From a virus: a DNA stretch of 33,715 nucleotides. Both the position numbers and the translations under genes were made by a program. The notes below the pieces were generated by a model. That model was not told the origin of the DNA, did not search any database, and was given only the letters and a program-made list of their open reading frames with translations. The stretch is taken from the IMG/VR virus record IMGVR_UViG_3300032236_000480, positions 1-33,715 of that record, one strand, 5' to 3'. Position 1 is the first letter of the stretch. Every line of letters starts with the position of its first letter. This document shows positions 21,998 to 30,525 of the stretch, one piece after another.

Positions 21998-23518
21998 ATG
22001 GCTTTAACAGTCCGTGAACTTATCGCACCTAGCACCTTGATCCACACGATCAAGCCACAGATGCAGGCTCTAAGAGCGGCCTATGAAGGTGGCCCCGCAT
22101 TTAAGAATAGTGTACTTGTAAAACGTCCAAGTGAAGACGCCGCACTGTTCCGCGACAAACTAATGAATGTCGCATCACTACCAATCTGTAAAGCCATTGT
22201 TGATGAAATCGTTGACGTGGTATTTGAAACACCCCCAACACGTCACCCAGCATTCTTAACCTATCCTGGCAAGCAGGACGCAGGTGTTCCTGATTGGTAT
22301 CATGCGTTCTGTGAAGATGCTGACCTCAATGGTAACTCACTAACAGCCTGTATGGAAATGGTGGCGGCCATGGCAGGCATTGAAGGATGGGCTTGGGTGT
22401 TTGTTGATCTACCAGAACAAGAGTCTAAGGCCAATCGTCCTTACATTAGTTTCTGTACTGCTGAACATGTTATTGATTGGAAGATCTTTACTGAGTATGG
22501 TAAGGACTACTTTGAATACATTAAAGTCATTGAGTATCAAGATCAGGAAATGACCATATACAAAGTATGGTATGCTGGTGATGCTAAGAATCCTACCTAC
22601 TGTGAACGTTACTTTGTTTCAGAAGGCATGATGAATGACATGGATCAAGAGATCTTCCCTGAAGAAACATATCAACTGCCAATGGGATTGCCTATTCCAG
22701 TTGTACAGGTTATTGCTCGTCAGGATCAACGCCGCAATGACCTAGGTGTAAGTGACCTAACAGAAGCCAATGATGTTCAACGTGAAATGTTGAAACTAGA
22801 AGCAGAAGCATATGACTCAATTCGCTTCTCTAAGCCAATGATTCGTGCCGCGGCTGGTATACGTATTCCAGCAGGTGGCGGTGGTATTATCCGTGGTGAT
22901 AAAGACCAAGTAGAAGTATTTGAAATCCCAGTACAAGATCTAGCACAGATTCGTGCTCAACAAGAAAGCCTAATTGAACGCCTAGATGGATTCCTAGGTC
23001 GTGGTGGTTTAAGAACAACAAGAATGCAGAGTCAAAGCGGTATCTCAATCATTGAAGAACGCCGCGCACTACATCGCAAGGCCGCACAACGTGCTCGCCA
23101 GTTAGAATCAGCAGAACAAGAAATACATGATCTAGTTTCCTGCTGGATGGACCTATACTGGGCCGGCGACATTGACTATGAAACAGATTATGAAGACAAG
23201 GACACACAGTTCCGTATGGCCTTGTTACAAACAGCGGCACAATTAAGTGCCAACAACCCTGTGGTCCAAGAGATCATTGATCGTGAAGTAATCAAGATGA
23301 TTGCTCCACCTGACCAGACTGCTGAATACCTAGCCCGTGTTGGATTAAGTAATACAACTGAGCCTAACAACGCTAGCGATTACACTCAAGGTGATGGTTA
23401 TAGTCTAACACAAGAGCAGATGCGTGAAAACATCTACAGTGGTGAGATTCAAGACAAGGGTGTTACAACTAATGATCCAATTGCTCGTCAGTTGGTCATG
23501 TTGGGCGTAGGAAGATAA
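21998..23518 (+). CDS. Portal protein
   Basis: 506 residues, immediately after the large terminase and before scaffold and capsid, as in lambdoid order. Family-like parts include an N-terminal helical region ending in IVDEIVDVVFETPP, a wing with beta strands (IEGWAWVFVDLP; FEYIKVIEYQDQEMTIYKV), and the long stem helix after LGVSDLTEANDVQREMLKLE with ARQLESAEQEIHDLV. It forms the 12-subunit ring through which DNA enters the head. Start supported by AGGAACC and the TATAAATA promoter. Confidence 0.85.
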   Translation: MALTVRELIAPSTLIHTIKPQMQALRAAYEGGPAFKNSVLVKRPSEDAALFRDKLMNVASLPICKAIVDEIVDVVFETPPTRHPAFLTYPGKQDAGVPDWYHAFCEDADLNGNSLTACMEMVAAMAGIEGWAWVFVDLPEQESKANRPYISFCTAEHVIDWKIFTEYGKDYFEYIKVIEYQDQEMTIYKVWYAGDAKNPTYCERYFVSEGMMNDMDQEIFPEETYQLPMGLPIPVVQVIARQDQRRNDLGVSDLTEANDVQREMLKLEAEAYDSIRFSKPMIRAAAGIRIPAGGGGIIRGDKDQVEVFEIPVQDLAQIRAQQESLIERLDGFLGRGGLRTTRMQSQSGISIIEERRALHRKAAQRARQLESAEQEIHDLVSCWMDLYWAGDIDYETDYEDKDTQFRMALLQTAAQLSANNPVVQEIIDREVIKMIAPPDQTAEYLARVGLSNTTEPNNASDYTQGDGYSLTQEQMRENIYSGEIQDKGVTTNDPIARQLVMLGVGR

Positions 23519-23527
23519 AATCGCTGA

Positions 23528-23564
23528 GAACAGAGCGTAATCTGTTCACTGGGGTATTGATCCC
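23528..23564 (+). other. Double hairpin between portal and scaffold genes
   Basis: GAACAGA (23528-23534) pairs with TCTGTTC (23541-23547), and GGGG (23551-23554) with CCCC (23561-23564). There is only TTAAA afterwards, so an mRNA processing or stability element is more likely than a terminator. Confidence 0.45.
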
Positions 23565-23591
23565 CTTAAACTCATAAAGGAAAATTCAGAA

Positions 23592-24350
23592 ATGGATGTT
23601 AAATCAAACGGCGGCTCCGTACAGCCAACAAGCGGCAACCAACAATCTGCGTCAGTAGATCAAGGAAGTCAACAGAGTGTTCCCCATCAGGATACACCCA
23701 ATCTTGGGGCTATTCGTAAGAGTGGACAACAAGAAGTACTTCAAGCACTTTCTAAAGTGACTGGTCAAGAATTTGGCAAAACTAAAGACGTGATCAAGTT
23801 TGTAGAAAGTCTAACGAAGAACACCGGTGGCTCCGAACAAGCCAAAGGTTCTAAATCATCAGGCAATGGTGAGATCAATGAACTGCGTAATATGATTCAA
23901 GGGCTACAATCACAATTGGAGCAGAAGGATCAAGCGGTTCGTCGTACTAGCCTACAGAGCCAAATTAAAGAGACAGCCGTGAAGGCAGGATTCGATCCTA
24001 ACATGTTAGATATCGCAACTGGCCTGTTCGAAAGTCAATTAGAATTTGATGATAATGGAAACTTTTATGTTAAGGGTGCGAATGGCGCTCCTAGATTAGA
24101 TAAGTCGGGTAACCCGATCGGTCTAGATGCCCTAGCACAAGATATATTGAGACAGCGTCCTAAACTAGCGGTCGATGATGCCCGTTCAGGCACTGGTTCA
24201 CGTTTTGGTCAAGGTGTAGGAAGGAATGACAACGAAATTCCTGACGCAAGCCAAGACTTAGAAGCGTGGAAGAAGTGGAAAGAACAACAAGGTATCGGTG
24301 GTCGTAGTTTGAAAGGTATGAATGTCTCTTTTAATAAGCCAATCGTCTAA
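23592..24350 (+). CDS. Capsid scaffold-like protein
   Basis: 252 residues directly upstream of the major capsid gene. The N-terminus is Ser/Gln-rich and disordered (SGNQQSASVDQGSQQSVPHQ). The middle is a coiled coil (INELRNMIQGLQSQLEQKDQ) and the C-terminus is basic and helical (DLEAWKKWKEQQGIGGRSLK). Composition, coiled coil and position fit an internal scaffolding protein that guides capsid assembly. No protease motif is seen. Confidence 0.75.
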   Translation: MDVKSNGGSVQPTSGNQQSASVDQGSQQSVPHQDTPNLGAIRKSGQQEVLQALSKVTGQEFGKTKDVIKFVESLTKNTGGSEQAKGSKSSGNGEINELRNMIQGLQSQLEQKDQAVRRTSLQSQIKETAVKAGFDPNMLDIATGLFESQLEFDDNGNFYVKGANGAPRLDKSGNPIGLDALAQDILRQRPKLAVDDARSGTGSRFGQGVGRNDNEIPDASQDLEAWKKWKEQQGIGGRSLKGMNVSFNKPIV

Positions 24351-24378
24351 GACGATATTAAATTAAAAGGAAATTAAC

Positions 24379-25461
24379 ATGGCCTACTTTATTGGTGGAA
24401 CATCTGGTGAAAGTTCCGCGTTTGAAAAAACGATCCAGAATAGCGCGATTCAAGTTCTACACGAATCACAAGGTCTAGTCAACATGACTAACGTTGTAAT
24501 GCCTAACCAAGGTAATACATACAAAGTGCCTAAAATGGCTCCTATCTCTTACGGTGATTACACTGATAGCGGTTCGAACCCATATGGTATCTATGAGCAA
24601 ACTGCTAGTATCACTGCTAAAGAAGTTATCGCAACTCCAGCAGTAGCACAAACAGCATTCTCTAAGTTCTTAGGATGGACAACAGCGTTCGACCTAGCAA
24701 ACAACTTAGGTTCTGAGTTGGGCGCAAGTTTCGCTGAAAAGGTTGATCAACGTGTTACTCAAGCATTCGTTGGTAACCCAAATGCTGTTACTTCAACAGA
24801 CACAAGCCAAGCAGGTTTCAAAGCAACTCAAGGTGCTAGTTACTATTCAGTATCTACAGCCACTTACACTGGTGGTTCAACAGCGATTGTTGACGGTTTC
24901 ACTCGTGTGTCAGCAATGGGCCAACAAGGTCTATGCTTCACAGACACACACGAGCAAGTTGCCGCTCACGCAGACAATGCTAACAGCGTAAGTCAATTGA
25001 TCCGCAACATCATCAAGCGTTGGAGAGAAGCACGTAACCCCGGCCGTCCGACAGTTGTTCTATCTCCAGTAGAAGAACAAGCATTGTTAAGCGAACTAAC
25101 TGGTGGTGCTGTTTACTCTGCACAATCTGGTAACTCTATCAACGCTGGTTTAACAGCACTTGGTGACGAGTTGTTGGCTACTGGTATGTTACGTAACTTG
25201 TACGGCTGTACAGTTATTTTCACAACATTCCTACAACAAGACGTTACACGTACTGTTGGCCGTGGTTCTGCTCAGTGCCACATTGGTGCCGCATTTGGTC
25301 CTCAAGCAATGACAACTGTCATGGTTAAAGGTCTTGACATCTCTATGGGTGATAAAGACGGTGGACTACAAACTTGGATCACTGGCTTGGGCTATTTCGG
25401 TTCAGGCGTTGTTGACCAGGCTCGTGGTTGCGAAATCGCGATTGTTGACTCATACAACTAA
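24379..25461 (+). CDS. Major capsid protein
   Basis: 360 residues, placed after scaffold and before connector genes, with a strong AAGGAAATTAAC leader. It begins near SAIQVLHESQGLVNMTNVVM and has an HK97-fold-like layout: an early E-loop-like strand region (YKVPKMAPISYGDYTDSG), a helical spine with FAEKVDQRVTQAF, and a beta-rich A-domain end (GCTVIFTTFLQQDVTRTVGR). Codon choice is more GC-ending (aac, tac, ggt, cgt) than in neighbours, as expected for the most abundant protein. A GC hairpin follows the stop. Confidence 0.85.
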   Translation: MAYFIGGTSGESSAFEKTIQNSAIQVLHESQGLVNMTNVVMPNQGNTYKVPKMAPISYGDYTDSGSNPYGIYEQTASITAKEVIATPAVAQTAFSKFLGWTTAFDLANNLGSELGASFAEKVDQRVTQAFVGNPNAVTSTDTSQAGFKATQGASYYSVSTATYTGGSTAIVDGFTRVSAMGQQGLCFTDTHEQVAAHADNANSVSQLIRNIIKRWREARNPGRPTVVLSPVEEQALLSELTGGAVYSAQSGNSINAGLTALGDELLATGMLRNLYGCTVIFTTFLQQDVTRTVGRGSAQCHIGAAFGPQAMTTVMVKGLDISMGDKDGGLQTWITGLGYFGSGVVDQARGCEIAIVDSYN

Positions 25462-25471
25462 GCAAGCGGGA

Positions 25472-25489
25472 GGGGGTCTAACAGCCCCC
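25472..25489 (+). terminator. GC hairpin after the major capsid gene
   Basis: GGGGG (25472-25476) pairs with CCCCC (25485-25489) over TCTAACAG. No T-tract follows. It probably sets the 3' end of abundant capsid mRNA or reduces read-through. Confidence 0.5.
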
Positions 25490-25506
25490 ACTAATGGAGA
25501 AAGAAT

Positions 25507-26199
25507 ATGGCTATAGCGAGTTTTTTATCATACAAAGATTCAACACTACAGATTACCTACGATCGTAGCGGAAATCCTACTGTTGGATTGAACAAGATAT
25601 CAGTGGCACAACCAAGTGATATCCAGTTCTATGATCGTGCGGCCTATCGTAGAATTGAACAGGTAGTTCAGAGTGATCCTCTTATTGAAGGTGACACTGA
25701 TCTATACATTACTTCAGTTCTATTTCCTAAAGCGTCAATTGAAATGTTGAATATGATGGAATTCGGGTTTTGGCCCTTGTATGTTGAACGTACCCTAGGT
25801 GCTTTCTACTATACAAGTGCTGTTCCTGGAACTCCAAAGTTTTCACCAGGTGGTCCTAATCAATCAGGACAGCCTATTATTCCTTCCGCGGCCAGTGGAA
25901 TGACTATGACGGCATTCAATCCAGGACAATTGATCAAGCAGAACCAAACTCTTATTCAGTTAGAAGTCTATAAGGCAGTGGAAATTTTCTACTCAACCTT
26001 GGTAACAGACAACTCTAACATTAACGATAAGGATGCGGCCAACTTGAACTTTGCCCGTAGACGTTTTGAAGAAGAATGGGAAAAAGCCAAACAAGAAAGT
26101 TATTGGTATGACATGAAGAACATTGGTTTCGTCGGTACATATCAACAAGACTGGTTGGCCGATGTCAACTTCTTTGAAGGTGATAGGAGATATTTCTAA
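25507..26199 (+). CDS. Head-tail connector/neck-region protein, unknown family
   Basis: 230 residues starting after GGAGAAAGAAT. It lies between capsid and tail tube genes, where connector, head-completion and neck proteins are encoded. It mixes beta strands (STLQITYDRSGNPTVGLNKI) with a long acidic C-terminal helix (NFARRRFEEEWEKAKQESYW). No specific family recognised. Its TAA shares an A with the next ATG. Confidence 0.6.
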   Translation: MAIASFLSYKDSTLQITYDRSGNPTVGLNKISVAQPSDIQFYDRAAYRRIEQVVQSDPLIEGDTDLYITSVLFPKASIEMLNMMEFGFWPLYVERTLGAFYYTSAVPGTPKFSPGGPNQSGQPIIPSAASGMTMTAFNPGQLIKQNQTLIQLEVYKAVEIFYSTLVTDNSNINDKDAANLNFARRRFEEEWEKAKQESYWYDMKNIGFVGTYQQDWLADVNFFEGDRRYF

Positions 26200-26606
26200 T
26201 GCCTTTATTCACAGCATCAGATGTTATTGCTAGTATTAACACAGCCAAGGCGGCAACGACTGGCACTAGTCTAGTAGAAACATTCACAGAGTTCCCAAGT
26301 GATCAAAATAAGATCTCAGAAGGAATCTATGTGGCTCGTGTATATCAAGCAGATAGAATGAAAAGCACCAACGGTATTCTTCCAGGCGGACACGTCTACT
26401 GGATCAAGGACCGTGTTGAAATGTATTTGGTGACTCAGCAGGTTAATCCTTTTGTGACTAACCTGTTGGGTATCTTCCAAACATTGATCGACGATGGTAT
26501 CTTTCAAGGATATTTCTTGAGAGAGCACACTATAGAACAACAGTATGTGATGAATAGCGAACGCTACAAAGTCATATTTGATCTCACAAGATTACAAACA
26601 ATATAA
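26199..26606 (+). CDS. Head-closure or tail-terminator-like protein
   Basis: 135 residues with TAATG coupling to the previous gene. The mixed alpha/beta pattern with FVTNLLGIFQTLIDDGIFQG and a final strand YKVIFDLTRL resembles small tail-completion proteins, which bind the tail tube end. It lies just before the tail tube gene, where lambda encodes gpZ/gpU. The assignment is positional. Confidence 0.55.
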   Translation: MPLFTASDVIASINTAKAATTGTSLVETFTEFPSDQNKISEGIYVARVYQADRMKSTNGILPGGHVYWIKDRVEMYLVTQQVNPFVTNLLGIFQTLIDDGIFQGYFLREHTIEQQYVMNSERYKVIFDLTRLQTI

Positions 26607-26616
26607 GGAAAGTAAA

Positions 26617-27105
26617 ATGGCAAATCTAAACGTAAGTAGCCCATCCAACTTCGTTAGTCTAACTATCAGTGCTACTGATGGTCGTACTATCAGTGGTGAT
26701 GCGACTACAGCAACTTGGACTGTTAATACTGCTACTGACATTGTTGTACCCGCACTTCAGGACATTACAGTTACTAACAGTAACGGTACGTTCCGTTGGG
26801 TCCAACTTGACAGCACAAGCAGAGCAGTCGTAGCAACACCAGCAACAAACAGTTTGAACTTCAACATTGTTCTTGATGATACTAGTTTCTTCACTGGAAA
26901 CGGTACAACCAAGGGCTTGTTCAACCTATCTAATCAAAAGACCAAAGTCTACTTCAAGTTCGCTTGGGGTGGTGGCACAACCAAATATGTAACTGGACAA
27001 GGTTACCTAGCAGGTCTAGCACCTAAGGTAAACCCAGACCAGCCAGTTTGGATCAGCCCATTGATCTTAGAAGTTGATGGTAACTACCTACCAAACACAC
27101 TATAA
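26617..27105 (+). CDS. Major tail tube protein
   Basis: 162 residues. The ATG at 26617 is chosen because it follows AAGGAAAGTAAA; upstream in-frame sequence lies in the previous gene. It is nearly all beta (FVSLTISATDGRTISGDATT; TKVYFKFAWGGGTTKYVTGQ), abundant-protein codon use, and is followed by a terminator. Position before the chaperone pair and tape measure identifies it as the tube subunit (lambda gpV equivalent). Homology was not tested. Confidence 0.7.
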   Translation: MANLNVSSPSNFVSLTISATDGRTISGDATTATWTVNTATDIVVPALQDITVTNSNGTFRWVQLDSTSRAVVATPATNSLNFNIVLDDTSFFTGNGTTKGLFNLSNQKTKVYFKFAWGGGTTKYVTGQGYLAGLAPKVNPDQPVWISPLILEVDGNYLPNTL

Positions 27106-27125
27106 TAGTGTGAGAGGTTAAAAAC

Positions 27126-27150
27126 AAGGGATATCTTAGGGTATCCCTTT
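27126..27150 (+). terminator. Terminator after the tail tube gene
   Basis: AAGGGATA (27126-27133) pairs with TATCCCTT (27142-27149) over TCTTAGGG, followed by TTGTCTT. It probably separates the abundant tail tube message from the rest of the tail genes. Confidence 0.7.
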
Positions 27151-27158
27151 GTCTTGAT

Positions 27159-27164
27159 TAAATA
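27159..27164 (+). promoter_or_regulatory. TAAATA element upstream of the tail assembly genes
   Basis: GATTAAATATTAG, between the terminator at 27150 and the ATG at 27184. No -35 box is visible. It can restart transcription for the tail assembly genes. Confidence 0.4.
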
Positions 27165-27183
27165 TTAGAAAGGATATAGAGAT

Positions 27184-27348
27184 ATGTTATTTGACGAACA
27201 CAGCGTCATGGATCTACTTAAGAGTCTAGAAGCAGAGATTGCCAAGACTATCAGTGAGGTCACACACGCACAACAAGATTTGGAGAAGGCGCAGAACCGT
27301 CAAAAGTTTATCCTAGCCCTAATCCATCACCTAAAATCAAGGATATAA
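27184..27348 (+). CDS. Small coiled-coil protein (54 aa)
   Basis: The ATG follows AAAGGATATAGAGAT. Almost the whole protein is one amphipathic helix with heptad Leu/Ile spacing (MDLLKSLEAEIAKTISEVTH; QKFILALIHHLKSRI). It lies between the tail tube and tail chaperone genes; a role in tail assembly is inferred from position. It ends 4 nt before the next ATG. Confidence 0.6.
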   Translation: MLFDEHSVMDLLKSLEAEIAKTISEVTHAQQDLEKAQNRQKFILALIHHLKSRI

Positions 27349-27352
27349 AGAT

Positions 27353-27643
27353 ATGAACTTAAAGAATTTAGCCGCCAAACCCCAACTAGTAAAATTGACC
27401 ATTGACGATGAGGACATTGTCAAAGAGTATGGAGAACCCCTTGACTTCTGGACATGGGATCGCCAGCCTATTGACAGTTATCTAAGACTGGCCAACGGGG
27501 GTGAAGGTAGCATGATGTTGGAAGTAGTAAAGAATAATGTATTGGATGAGGAAGGCAAGCAGGTCATCACTGATGGCATGACACTACCTGGTCCAGTCCT
27601 AGTGAAGGTTGTTAATAAGATAGTTGAAACTCTGGGAAAATAA
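27353..27643 (+). CDS. Tail assembly chaperone (lambda gpG-like)
   Basis: 96 residues, the short product of a frameshift pair. The fold looks small, acidic and alpha/beta (LVKLTIDDEDIVKEYGEPLD). It lies after the tail tube and before the tape measure gene, the universal site of tail chaperones. Its last codons are ctG GGA AAA TAA, forming a GGGAAAA slippery heptamer in the correct phase. It should coat the tape measure during tail assembly together with the longer fusion. Confidence 0.75.
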   Translation: MNLKNLAAKPQLVKLTIDDEDIVKEYGEPLDFWTWDRQPIDSYLRLANGGEGSMMLEVVKNNVLDEEGKQVITDGMTLPGPVLVKVVNKIVETLGK

Positions 27644-27888
27644 CCGGCGGTGACTATGATCCTGAGGGACCTGAAGTGTTTGTGGCAGTGACTTTAGATA
27701 CCTTGGGACAACGCTATAGTTTACTGCCCAGTGAGTTATTGACCAGAGCCACAACATTTGATCTGGAGATTGCTGACATTGCCCTAAGTTACGAATCATA
27801 CAAACGTAACAAGGCACAAGGTAAGACTCCAGAAATTAGACAGGATGTTCTACAACAGGCAATTGATGCCACAAGGAGCAAAGCATGA
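27353..27888 (+). CDS. Tail assembly chaperone fusion (gpG-T-like) made by -1 frameshift
   Basis: Slipping back one base at 27634-27640 continues from ...LGK into ITGGDYDPEGPEVFVAVTLD and on to the stop at 27886-27888, giving about 178 residues. The downstream frame has no good start of its own (no ribosome-binding site near 27676), which supports expression only as a fusion. The T part is helical (SLLPSELLTRATTFDLEIAD). The stop overlaps the next ATG (ATGA). Confidence 0.75.
27634..27640 (+). promoter_or_regulatory. -1 programmed ribosomal frameshift heptamer GGGAAAA
   Basis: The heptamer is in X XXY YYZ phase (G GGA AAA) immediately before the TAA stop, so stop-codon pausing may help. It is one base from the lambda GGGAAAG site. 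No strong downstream pseudoknot was found by eye. Confidence 0.8.
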
Positions 27889-28220
27889 CAGTTGAATTAA
27901 AATTTACTGATCTACAGTTAAAGGCCAAACTACATGACCTTAAGGCCATCAGAGCCGCAGTAATGCCTATCCTTTATCAAGAGTTTGTCAAGGATACTCC
28001 TGTTGACACTGGCAATGCTCGCGCTAGTACACAACTAAATGCCAACAAGATTCAAGCAAACTATACCTATGCCGCAGTGCTAGATGCTGGGCGTGGATAT
28101 AGAGATGGACAGATGAGAGGATCCACACAGGCACCAGATGGTATGACCAAACCTACCTTGGACCTTGCTAAGAAGATCATTCCTCAAATTGTACAACAAA
28201 TAGCAAACAAGAGAAAATAA
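27885..28220 (+). CDS. HK97 gp10-like head-tail/tail-completion protein
   Basis: 111 residues. The core TPVDTGNARASTQLNANKIQ followed by YTYAAVLDAGRG is the typical signature of the HK97 gp10-like family ('VDTGxLRxS...YAxxxExG'). It starts with an ATGA overlap after the chaperone fusion and ends 2 nt before the tape measure. In most siphoviruses this gene lies upstream of the tail tube; here it has been moved between the chaperones and the tape measure. Confidence 0.65.
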   Translation: MTVELKFTDLQLKAKLHDLKAIRAAVMPILYQEFVKDTPVDTGNARASTQLNANKIQANYTYAAVLDAGRGYRDGQMRGSTQAPDGMTKPTLDLAKKIIPQIVQQIANKRK

Positions 28221-28221
28221 C

Positions 28222-30525
28222 ATGGCAGATATTCAAGTCACCCTAGTCCTTGACGACAGTCAATATACAGGCAAGTTAACACAGGCAGAAAAGTCTGCTG
28301 AATCATTTGGCGATAAGTCCGCACAGGCAACTAAAAAGGCCAAAGAAGGTTTTGACAAACTTGGTGAAGGCATCAAAGGCGTTAACGAAAAGTTAAAGCA
28401 GATAATGGAAATCAAGTTGGCTGAAAAACTACTTGAATGGACCAAAGAAGGCCTAGAGTTTGCTGACAAGTTAGATGACATGGCCAAGGCATTTGGTCTA
28501 ACTATTCCACAGATGCTTGAATTCCAACAGGCCATTGTGTTGGCAGGTGGTAGTAGTGAAGCCGCTGGTCGTGGTATTGCCACATTCTTCACCAAGTTAG
28601 ATGATGCACGTCAAGGTAGCGGACAGGTACAGTACGCATTTGAACGCCTGGGTGTTAGTATGCGTGACCTAGCCAAGATGTCAGATCAAGACATCATGCG
28701 TAAGGCTTTGGATGGTTTAGTTAGACTAGGTACAGGTGCTGAACAAACACGCCTAGCAGTTGAATTCTTTGGCAAGGCATTCAAAGGTATTCCTGTTGAT
28801 GAAGTCAATGAAAAACTTACAGAATTAAAAGGCAGTTTTGACAAGTATGGCGTAGCCATTGAACAAGGCGCCAAGTTAAACAAGAGTCTTGAACAGGCAT
28901 TTACTAACCTTAAGTTGGCCACATTGGATGTATTTGGTCCTATCATTAAATCACTAGGTGACATGAATGATCCACAAAAAGGATTAGAAAAGGCACACAT
29001 GATTGTCAAAGGCCTAGTCATTGCCACTGGCGCATTCATTGGATTAAAGTTTGCCGCGGCATTGGTTGAGATTGGCGTTGCGGCCAGAGGAGCCGCTGTT
29101 GGTCTATATGCTATGGCCGCAGGTGAAGCCGCCGCAACAGGTGGTATCTCAATATTAACCAACATTGCCAGCAAGTTGGCCGCAATGGGCATTGGTGCTC
29201 TAGCCGCTAAACTTGGTATTGACATGATGGAAGAGTCACAGAAAAAGGCCAATGAAGAAGCAGAAAAAGCCTCCAAAGTTACTGAAAAGAAACAAGAAGG
29301 TGACAAACAGGTCTTAAACACTAGCCTTAAACTGCGTGAATCTATCCTACAACAAGTAGAAGCATTTAAGAAAGCACAAGAAGCAATCAACAATAAGATT
29401 GATACTGACGCACGTAGTATCACAATGAGTGAACGTCAGACCAAGGCCAATGCGGCCGCTGTTGAAGCACAGACAGCAATCAACGCTAAGATTACAGAAC
29501 TAGAAGGCAAGTTAGCCGAAGCCAAGAAAGCCTTGCCAGGTACTGACGAAGCACGTAATGTCAAGACCTATCAAAATGCCATTGATGACCTAAAGAACAG
29601 CATGGGTCCTATGATTGCCAGCAGAGTTGAATCAACACAAAAGGCCTATGACAGTATTGAAGCAACCAAGGCGCTAACTGAAAGCCTAACTGAACAGGCC
29701 AACATCACCAAACAACTACAACAGATTGAAGATGACTATGCCATTGCTACCTTAGGACCATTGGCGGCCAAATATGAAAATGTCACTGCCGCGGCACAGA
29801 GAGCAGTTGAAGAACGCATTGCCGCACGTAGAGCAGACAAGGGCATTACCAACGCCAATGCCACAGAAGCAGATCTAAAAATTGAACAAGACATGCGTAG
29901 ACAAAGTGCTGAAAATGCCAAGAAACTACGTGATGGCATGAAGGAAGCAGATGATGAACAGAGAAGAGATTGGCTAGGTGGTTGGAAGAAAGCCTTACGT
30001 GACTATATGGAGGCCAGCCAAGACATCTATGGACAGGTCAACATGATAGGTCAACACTTTACCAAGGGCCTAGAAGATGCCTTTGTTAACTTTGCCAAGA
30101 CAGGTAAACTAAGTTTCAAAGACCTTGCCAACACTATCATTGAAGACTTTATCCGCATGGAAGTGCGTATGATGACCAGTCAGATCTTTGGTATGTTTGT
30201 CAAAGGCACTTTTGGTTCAGGGTCAGTTACAGTAGGTGACCTAATTCCAGGCAAGGCCGCAGGTGGATTCATTGGTGCTGGACAGCCTACCCTAGTTGGT
30301 GAGAATGGTCCTGAGATCTTTACTCCTCCAACAGGTGGACAGGTTACACCTAATGGTGGTGCCGGTTATACTCCAATGGGTGGTGGTGATACTTATCATA
30401 CACACAATTACAATATACAGGCTGTTGACGCCAAGTCAGTGGCACAACTGTTCGCAGAAAACCGTATGACAATGTTTGGTATGGTTGAACAAGCACGTCG
30501 CGAACTACCAATGAGGACTAGATAA
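28222..30525 (+). CDS. Tape measure protein
   Basis: 767 residues. The N-terminal helical region (1-240) has LDDSQYTGKLTQAEKSAES and a TMP-like FADKLDDMAKAFGLTIPQM. A hydrophobic central part follows (about 258-345, LVIATGAFIGLKFAAALVEI and Ala/Gly-rich segments), then a long coiled coil (345-600). The lambda-type C-terminus has FVNFAKTGKLSFKDLANTII and GGFIGAGQPTLVGENGPEIF, the common TMP_C ending. At about 0.15 nm per residue it would specify a tail near 115 nm. No peptidase or lysozyme domain is seen. It is preceded by its chaperones. Confidence 0.9.
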   Translation: MADIQVTLVLDDSQYTGKLTQAEKSAESFGDKSAQATKKAKEGFDKLGEGIKGVNEKLKQIMEIKLAEKLLEWTKEGLEFADKLDDMAKAFGLTIPQMLEFQQAIVLAGGSSEAAGRGIATFFTKLDDARQGSGQVQYAFERLGVSMRDLAKMSDQDIMRKALDGLVRLGTGAEQTRLAVEFFGKAFKGIPVDEVNEKLTELKGSFDKYGVAIEQGAKLNKSLEQAFTNLKLATLDVFGPIIKSLGDMNDPQKGLEKAHMIVKGLVIATGAFIGLKFAAALVEIGVAARGAAVGLYAMAAGEAAATGGISILTNIASKLAAMGIGALAAKLGIDMMEESQKKANEEAEKASKVTEKKQEGDKQVLNTSLKLRESILQQVEAFKKAQEAINNKIDTDARSITMSERQTKANAAAVEAQTAINAKITELEGKLAEAKKALPGTDEARNVKTYQNAIDDLKNSMGPMIASRVESTQKAYDSIEATKALTESLTEQANITKQLQQIEDDYAIATLGPLAAKYENVTAAAQRAVEERIAARRADKGITNANATEADLKIEQDMRRQSAENAKKLRDGMKEADDEQRRDWLGGWKKALRDYMEASQDIYGQVNMIGQHFTKGLEDAFVNFAKTGKLSFKDLANTIIEDFIRMEVRMMTSQIFGMFVKGTFGSGSVTVGDLIPGKAAGGFIGAGQPTLVGENGPEIFTPPTGGQVTPNGGAGYTPMGGGDTYHTHNYNIQAVDAKSVAQLFAENRMTMFGMVEQARRELPMRTR

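Noticed and set aside
24571-24581. GGTTCGAACCC, a perfect tRNA T-arm-like sequence
   Set aside because: It lies inside the major capsid gene in good coding context (S-G-S-N-P-Y) with no acceptor or anticodon stems around it.
28686-29423. Long reverse-strand open frame (245 codons) inside the tape measure gene
   Set aside because: It is the mirror of a strongly biased Ala/Lys/Glu-rich coding sequence, has low-complexity composition and no leader. The same applies to other reverse and shifted frames within the collagen-like genes.
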